Positions 42,091 to 46,518 of a DNA stretch of 46,518 bases are shown in pieces (within the stretch, counting starts at the first letter, position 1; every line of letters starts with the position of its first letter). The stretch lies in NCBI GenBank assembly GCA_041493035.1, contig JBGPYB010000014.1:1-46518 (forward strand), written 5' to 3'. Under the pieces are notes generated by a model. That model was not told the origin of the DNA and searched no databases. It saw nothing but the letters and a program-made list of their open reading frames with translations. The position numbers and the translations under genes were made by a program. Source of the stretch: JBGPYB01 sp041493035. Lineage in GTDB: Bacteria; Acidobacteriota; Vicinamibacteria; Fen-336.

Positions 42091-42918
42091 ATGGCAACGA
42101 TGGCCGGCCAGCTCTTTCCACCACCTTCGCCCGGAAGCCCGCCCACCGATGACGGCATGGACGAGCCTATCTTCAAGAGCCTGGTCGTCAGCAACCCTCG
42201 TAAGGTCAAGAATTGGTTCGGCCTCGGATCCCTCGTGGGCCACCTGGCCATCGTCAGCGCCCTGATCCTCGTTCCGATCCTCTGGCCGCCACCCTCTCCC
42301 GACCAGCCCGACTACATCCGAGCCCTCATCTACAACCCGCCGCCCCCACCACCGCCGCCGCTACCGAAGGGCTCCGCCCTTGTCGAGAAGCCGAAGCCGT
42401 CGCAGCCCGTGACACCCGACCCGCACCCCACGAAGCCGGAGTTCACCGCCCCTGTCGAGACGCCGAAGGAGACGCCCCTGAAGCCTGAGGCGCGCCTCCC
42501 CGAATCGGAGCAGGCCGGGAGCCCGCACGGCAGCGACTTCGGTGTCGCCGAAGGCATGGAGGAGGGCGTCGAGGGCGGCGTCATCGGCGGCGTCCCCGGC
42601 GGAGTGCTGGGCGGCGTCTTGGGCGGAACCGGTGACGGCCCGGTCATGGACTACGACCAGCCGCCGAAGCCCATCAAGATCACGAAGCCTCAATATCCGC
42701 AGGAGGCCTTCGTCAAGAAGATCGAAGGCACGGTCGTCATCGAGATCCTCATCGATGCCAACGGGCGGGTCTACCCCCGTCGCATCCTCACGTCGATCCC
42801 GGCCCTGGACGCAGCCGCCGTGGCAACGGTCAGGCAGTGGGTCTTTTCTCCCGCGATCAAGAAGGGTCGCCCGGTGGCCACCGTGGCCCACGCCCCTGTC
42901 GGCTTCCGCATCTTCTAG
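42091..42918 (+). CDS. TonB-like energy transducer with a glycine-rich linker
   Basis: A 275-residue protein anchored by one helix (about 47-66). A periplasmic proline-rich arm (about 67-145, with eight consecutive prolines at 83-90) leads to a GGV-repeat segment (159-179) and a TonB C-terminal domain (about 195-275). The last domain has PQYPQEAFVKKIEG and VRQWVFSPAIKKGRPV. It should couple ExbB/ExbD to outer-membrane receptors. The preceding 125 bp show no convincing promoter. It may form a transcript separate from the next tonB-like gene, which has its own. Confidence 0.9.
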   Translation: MATMAGQLFPPPSPGSPPTDDGMDEPIFKSLVVSNPRKVKNWFGLGSLVGHLAIVSALILVPILWPPPSPDQPDYIRALIYNPPPPPPPPLPKGSALVEKPKPSQPVTPDPHPTKPEFTAPVETPKETPLKPEARLPESEQAGSPHGSDFGVAEGMEEGVEGGVIGGVPGGVLGGVLGGTGDGPVMDYDQPPKPIKITKPQYPQEAFVKKIEGTVVIEILIDANGRVYPRRILTSIPALDAAAVATVRQWVFSPAIKKGRPVATVAHAPVGFRIF

Positions 42919-42954
42919 GCCGAGGGAACCGGGGCCGGGGGGTGGTGTCCAAAT

Positions 42955-43010
42955 CTCGTCAGGAAAGGGCGGATTCGCCACCGCTGGCGCGGCCTTGACA
43001 CCCTGACGAG
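42955..43010. repeat. 9-bp inverted repeat around the second tonB-like promoter
   Basis: CTCGTCAGG (42955-42963) and CCTGACGAG (43002-43010) are exact complements, 38 bases apart. The right arm sits between the -35 and -10 elements, a position where a bound repressor would block polymerase. A second short pair, GGTGTC (42944-42949) and GACACC (42997-43002), interleaves with it. Confidence 0.55.
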
Positions 43011-43024
43011 CCGGGGATTAGAAT
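42995..43024 (+). promoter_or_regulatory. Sigma-70-type promoter for tonB2-exbB-exbD-exbD
   Basis: A perfect -35 TTGACA (42995-43000), an 18-base spacer and TAGAAT (43019-43024, five of six -10 positions) form the best consensus promoter in the window. The transcript would start near 43031, giving a leader of about 44 bases. Confidence 0.7.
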
Positions 43025-43074
43025 CCCGGCCTTCGCCCCAGGACGAAGGAAAACCCGGGAAAGCGAGGCGTGTG

Positions 43075-43809
43075 ATGGTAGAGCGCAGGCTCTTTGAAGA
43101 TCTTATTGACTCCGACAAAGTCAAGCACAAGACCAACCAATCGCTGACGCTCCCGGTGTCCCTCGGGATCCACGCGGTCATCCTCGTCCTCGTGGTCGTC
43201 GTTCCGCTCCTCACGTCCGAGGAGATGCCTGAGCCGACGGCCGCGGTGAGGGCCTTCTTTGTCGAGCCGGCGCCGCCGCCGCCGCCGCCGCCGCCTCCCC
43301 CGCCCCCGGCGCCCAAGTCGGCGATCCAGCCGAAGGTGCAACCCAAGATGACGGAGGAGCCGCGTTTCGTGGCCCCCATCGAGGTTCCGGATCAGGTGAG
43401 GCCAGACCAGGGGCTGGACCTCGGGGTCGAAGGGGGCGTTCCCGGCGGTGTCGAGGGCGGTGTCCCCGGCGGCGTTGTCGGAGGCGTGGTCGGTGGGTTG
43501 CCCGATGCACCCCCGCCACCTCAGGCCGTCCGTGTCGGCGGACAGATCAAAGAGCCCAAGAAGCTCAAGAACGTCGCTCCGGAATACCCCGACATCGCCA
43601 AGCAGGCGCGGGTCCAGGGCGTGGTGATCCTCGAATGCACCATCAGCCCCCAGGGCAAGGTGACCGACGTGAAGGTCCTGCGGGGGATTCCGCTGCTGGA
43701 CGCCGCCGCCACCGATGCCGTCAAGCAGTGGGTCTATACCCCGACTCTTCTCAACGGCGTGCCAGTGCCGGTCATCATGACGGTCACGGTGAACTTCAAA
43801 CTCGCTTAG
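43075..43809 (+). CDS. Second TonB-like energy transducer with a glycine-rich linker
   Basis: A 244-residue paralogue of the preceding gene. It has one helix (about 27-47), a run of twelve prolines (67-78) coded partly by seven CCG triplets, a longer GGV-repeat segment (118-141), and a TonB C-terminal domain with NVAPEYPDIAKQARVQG and VKQWVYTPTLLNGVPV. A GTG one codon upstream is an alternative start. It shares a promoter and operon with exbB and the two exbD genes, so it is the likely partner of that motor. Confidence 0.92.
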   Translation: MVERRLFEDLIDSDKVKHKTNQSLTLPVSLGIHAVILVLVVVVPLLTSEEMPEPTAAVRAFFVEPAPPPPPPPPPPPPAPKSAIQPKVQPKMTEEPRFVAPIEVPDQVRPDQGLDLGVEGGVPGGVEGGVPGGVVGGVVGGLPDAPPPPQAVRVGGQIKEPKKLKNVAPEYPDIAKQARVQGVVILECTISPQGKVTDVKVLRGIPLLDAAATDAVKQWVYTPTLLNGVPVPVIMTVTVNFKLA

Positions 43810-43851
43810 GGGCCTAGGGCCACTCGATATCAACAGTCCAGGAGGACCCGC

Positions 43852-44532
43852 ATGCAGTTCAATCTGGTCGATATGTTCAAGAACATGGGGGGCGTCGCCA
43901 TCGCCGTCGTCATCGTCCTCGCCATCATGTCGGTCTACTCGATCGGCGTCATGATCGAGCGCTTCTGGACCTTCAAGCATGCGACGGACCAGTCGCGGAA
44001 GTATGCCCCCGAGGTGGCCCGCTATCTGAAGCAGGGGAAAATCAAGGAGGCCATCGATGCTTCCCACGGTGTGGGGGTCAAGTACTCGCACCTCGCCAAG
44101 GTTCTCGTCGTGGGCCTCCAGGAGTGGCAGTATCAGCAGGAAGCCGGGGAAGTGGACCGCGACAAGGAGAGCGCCGTTGACGCCGCCAAGAGAGCCATCC
44201 AGCGCGCCACCGCGGTGAACCTGGCTGACCTGAAGCGGGGCCTCTCGGGGCTCGCGACGATCGGCTCCACCGCGCCTTTCGTCGGCCTCTTCGGCACGAC
44301 CTTCGGTATCATCAACGCCTTCTCGGGAATGGCTCTCACGGGATCGGGCGGCATCGCGGCCATCTCGGCCGGTATCGCCGAGGCCCTCATCACGACCGCC
44401 TTTGGCCTCTTCGTGGCCGTCCCGGCCGTCTGGGCCTACAACTATCTGAACGGCAAGGTCGAGGGCTTCAACGTCGAGATGGACAACTCCAGCTCCGAGC
44501 TCCTAGACTACTTCATCAAGAAATCTGCGTAG
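43852..44532 (+). CDS. exbB: ExbB/TolQ-type proton channel subunit
   Basis: A 226-residue membrane protein that forms the pentameric stator around ExbD and TonB. It has a first helix at about 13-34, the cytoplasmic loop, and the paired helices with LSGLATIGSTAPFVGLFGT and ALITTAFGLFVAVPAVWAYN, the family signature. AGGAGG precedes the ATG at good spacing. It lies 42 bp after the tonB-like gene and 30 bp before exbD. TolQ function cannot be fully excluded, but no TolA, TolB or Pal gene is nearby. Confidence 0.94.
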   Translation: MQFNLVDMFKNMGGVAIAVVIVLAIMSVYSIGVMIERFWTFKHATDQSRKYAPEVARYLKQGKIKEAIDASHGVGVKYSHLAKVLVVGLQEWQYQQEAGEVDRDKESAVDAAKRAIQRATAVNLADLKRGLSGLATIGSTAPFVGLFGTTFGIINAFSGMALTGSGGIAAISAGIAEALITTAFGLFVAVPAVWAYNYLNGKVEGFNVEMDNSSSELLDYFIKKSA

Positions 44533-44562
44533 GACAGTACCGGACCCCGAGGAGATCTTCCG

Positions 44563-44988
44563 ATGTCAATGGCAGTGGGCAAAAAGGGCGGCGCCATGGC
44601 GGACATCAACGTCACGCCTATGGCCGACATCATGATCGTGCTTCTGATCATCTTCATGGTGATCACGCCGATGCTCCAGAAGGGTGTCGACGTCAAGCTC
44701 CCGGCGGCGGCGAACAGCAAGGAGCGGAAGGACGAGCCCAAGAGCATCACCGTGGCGATCCGGAAGGACGCCGTCGTCTACCTGGGCTCGGCCAAGCTCG
44801 AGAACAAGGCGGAGCTCGTTCCCAAGCTCAAAGAACGCCTCGAGGATGTCCCCGAAGGGGCGAAGATGATCTTCCTGAAGGCCGACCGTGAGCTGGCCTA
44901 CTCCGAGGTGATGAAGGTGATGGACCTTTGTCGCGAGGCCGGGGTCGAGGAAGTGGCCTTGATCGCCGACAAGCGGGTCCAGAGCTGA
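44563..44988 (+). CDS. exbD: ExbD-type biopolymer transport protein
   Basis: A 141-residue protein with a short cytoplasmic start, one helix (about 21-37) carrying the proton-relaying Asp D22 in NVTPMADIMIVLLIIF, and a periplasmic domain. GAGGAG precedes the ATG. Its TGA is two bases from the next ExbD start. Two different ExbD proteins follow one ExbB here, a setup that allows mixed motor complexes. Confidence 0.94.
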   Translation: MSMAVGKKGGAMADINVTPMADIMIVLLIIFMVITPMLQKGVDVKLPAAANSKERKDEPKSITVAIRKDAVVYLGSAKLENKAELVPKLKERLEDVPEGAKMIFLKADRELAYSEVMKVMDLCREAGVEEVALIADKRVQS

Positions 44989-44990
44989 CC

Positions 44991-45512
44991 ATGGCCAACG
45001 CGAACGCCCGGCGACCCGGTAAGCACCGGAGGTGGGCTGTCCACTCCCACGAGGCCACCCAGCCGATCCACGGTGAGGTGAAGTCCGACATCAACATCAC
45101 GCCCCTCATCGACGTGATGCTGGTGCTCTTGATCATCTTCATGGTGGTCACCCCCATCGCCCAGCGCGGTGTGGACATCGCCCTGCCTCAGCCGCCGCCC
45201 CCGAACTCTCCTCAGACGCCTGACATCAACTCGGTCGTATTGGCGATCGACGAGTCGCCCAGCGGCCCCGTGATCAGCGTCAACAAGACGCCGGTGGCCA
45301 CGTCCGAGGAGTTGGGGCAGCGCCTCAAGGATATTTATCAGGCCAAGTCCGACAAGACGATCTTCGTTCGCGCCTCGGGGAAGATCCCCTACGGCAAGGT
45401 GGTCGAGGCGATGGACATCGCCAAGGGAGCCGGCGTCGAGCGGATCGGCATCGTCTCCGAGAAGATGATCGAGGATGCCGGCGGCGCCCCGGCCAGCGGC
45501 GGGCCGCAGTAG
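44991..45512 (+). CDS. exbD: Second ExbD-type biopolymer transport protein
   Basis: A 173-residue paralogue with a longer basic N-terminus (about 1-32), the helix and proton-relay Asp D41 in NITPLIDVMLVLLIIF, a proline-rich patch (QPPPPNSP) and a periplasmic domain ending in a Gly/Ala/Pro tail. The ATG lies two bases after the previous stop. Seventy-five bases separate it from the convergent TPR lipoprotein; no terminator is obvious there. Confidence 0.94.
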   Translation: MANANARRPGKHRRWAVHSHEATQPIHGEVKSDINITPLIDVMLVLLIIFMVVTPIAQRGVDIALPQPPPPNSPQTPDINSVVLAIDESPSGPVISVNKTPVATSEELGQRLKDIYQAKSDKTIFVRASGKIPYGKVVEAMDIAKGAGVERIGIVSEKMIEDAGGAPASGGPQ

Positions 45513-45587
45513 CCTGACGACCGACGACCGCGACCGGCAAAGTGCGAGGCGTAGAGCAGTGGCTGCGGGCGACGACCTAGCTGGCCG

Positions 45588-46518
45588 CTAGCTCGCCGGC
45601 GAGGCGGACTTGGCGCCCGCGGCGGGACCCTGCTGGGCGCGCAGCTCCTTGGCCTGCTTGGCCATGGTCGCGGCCTGTTCCAGATACTCTTTCCGCAGCC
45701 GCATGTTGTTGGTCACCTGGGCCTTCACCCGCAGCAGCAGTCCCTTGTACACGAGACCGTCTACGTAGTCGGGCTTGATCGCCAGGGCCTTGTCGATGGA
45801 CTCGAGGCCCTTGTCGGCGAACTCGTCCTTCTGTTTCTCGGTGATGAGAGGATCGCGGAACGCCTTGTCCCAAAAGAAGACCGCCACTTTGTAGAAGCCC
45901 GTCGGGTCGTTCGGATCGATGGTTGCGCAGCGCTGGAGCGTGCCGATCGCATCGTCGAAACGTGACCGGCCGTTCCACAGCGCCTTGTTGTAGAAGCCCG
46001 CGAGAGCGGCGCAAGCCTTCGGGTCATTCGGGTTCACTTCGGTGACCTTCTTGTACGTCTCCTCGGCCTTGTCGATCTTCTCGAACTTCTCGTACAGATT
46101 GGCCATGGCGAAGAGATTCTTCGCGTCGGTCGGATTCTCCTTCACGAGCTGCTCCGCGAAGGAGAGGGCCTGGTCGAAATCCTTGTACGGGGCGTCGGAG
46201 TAGATCGCCGTCAGCGCCGCGAGGGAGTTGAAGCGGGCCTTCTTCAGGTTCTCCGTCGCACCCGTATTGGCCTCGAGGGAAGCCCTGTACTGCTTGATGG
46301 CCTCGTCCAGGTGTGCCTTGTTGTCAGGGGTGTCTTTTCCCGGCCTGAACTGAGCCTGGTGAGCGCTGCCGAGGTAGAACATCGCCTCGGCCATCGTCGG
46401 GTCCAGATCGACGGCGTGCTGGTAGTCCTTGACGGCCTGCTTGAAATTCTCCTCTTTGTAGGCCTTGTTGCCGTCCTTGAAGGCCGACCGCGCTCGAACG
46501 CGACCGCATCCGGCGGTC
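45588..46518 (-). CDS. TPR lipoprotein, 5' end beyond the window
   Basis: The frame is open from the window edge, so the start codon and most of the signal peptide are missing. The first visible residues, TAGCGR, form a lipobox whose cysteine codon is 46508-46506, so the mature protein is a lipoprotein. About 310 residues follow with TPR-like repeats: FKDGNKAYKEENFKQAVKDY, the NLYEKFEKIDKAEETYKKV segment and ALAIKPDYVDGLVYKG. The C-terminus is Ala/Ser-rich. It faces the TonB/Exb operon. A periplasmic scaffold or assembly factor is likely; nothing more specific can be said. Confidence 0.87.
   Translation of the reverse strand, partial: TAGCGRVRARSAFKDGNKAYKEENFKQAVKDYQHAVDLDPTMAEAMFYLGSAHQAQFRPGKDTPDNKAHLDEAIKQYRASLEANTGATENLKKARFNSLAALTAIYSDAPYKDFDQALSFAEQLVKENPTDAKNLFAMANLYEKFEKIDKAEETYKKVTEVNPNDPKACAALAGFYNKALWNGRSRFDDAIGTLQRCATIDPNDPTGFYKVAVFFWDKAFRDPLITEKQKDEFADKGLESIDKALAIKPDYVDGLVYKGLLLRVKAQVTNNMRLRKEYLEQAATMAKQAKELRAQQGPAAGAKSASPAS

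Noticed and set aside
43270..43310. CCG triplet run in the second tonB-like gene as a phase-variation tract
   Set aside because: Triplet changes would not shift the frame, so slippage would only alter the proline count.
1..46518. tRNA, rRNA, CRISPR, insertion sequences or prophage genes
   Set aside because: Read-through of both strands showed no cloverleaf, regular repeat array, transposase or integrase motif, or terminal inverted repeats of IS type.

Overview
The window is about 46.5 kb of high-GC bacterial chromosome, densely packed on both strands. I saw no tRNA, rRNA, CRISPR array, insertion sequence or phage gene. The envelope is Gram-negative: SecD/SecF/YajC, two TonB proteins with ExbB and two ExbD, heptosyltransferase-like GT9, signal peptides and a lipoprotein. 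A YpdA-type (bacillithiol-linked) reductase, a Ku/LigD repair pair, glycine-rich TonB linkers and the tgt-yajC-secD-secF order together suggest an Acidobacteriota-like organism. That assignment is inference, since no marker gene settles it.

Layout. (1) Positions 1-5380, minus strand: end of a surface-polysaccharide cluster, with a Wzx-like flippase (cut by the window edge), a GT4-methyltransferase fusion and two more GT4 enzymes. (2) 5460-7605, minus: a translationally coupled trio of two degenerate NeuB-like proteins and a secreted Cu,Zn superoxide dismutase. (3) 7667-14822: a DNA-repair and redox block with a DUF72 protein, LigD, a YpdA-like flavoprotein and a saccharopine-dehydrogenase-like protein, then Ku and a MerR-TPR regulator on the other strand. 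(4) 14806-27068, minus: a second polysaccharide operon, nearly all joined by ATGA/GTGA overlaps. It holds GT9, GT4, two large membrane proteins (GT-C-like and YfhO-like), a DegT aminotransferase, a sugar-nucleotide SDR and three GT2 enzymes. (5) 27207-34583: ychF on minus, then on plus a VWA membrane protein, a pseudo-receiver/PilZ protein, a GT2-Rossmann fusion, endonuclease III and a secreted HEAT-cyclophilin protein. (6) 34584-35304: a 721-bp gap holding two tiny tandem Lys/Ala-rich genes with matching flanks and hairpins. (7) 35305-37844, minus: a TPR protein coupled to D-Ala-D-Ala ligase. (8) 37870-45512, plus: tgt, yajC, secD, secF, tonB-like, then a promoter and tonB-like-exbB-exbD-exbD. 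(9) 45588-end, minus: a TPR lipoprotein missing its first residues.

How the genes work together. The two glycan clusters supply donor-sugar editing (SDR plus DegT), glycosyl transfer (GT2/GT4/GT9), membrane steps (GT-C, YfhO-like) and export (flippase), as expected for an O-antigen or exopolysaccharide. LigD and Ku form a two-component end-joining system. YajC/SecD/SecF assist protein export, and TonB/ExbB/ExbD power outer-membrane transport. The most unusual items are the paired Lys/Ala microgenes, the repeated -10-like hexamers just upstream of operon-head start codons (which suggests leaderless transcription), the NeuB-like pair coupled to sodC, and several enzymes lacking an expected catalytic residue.
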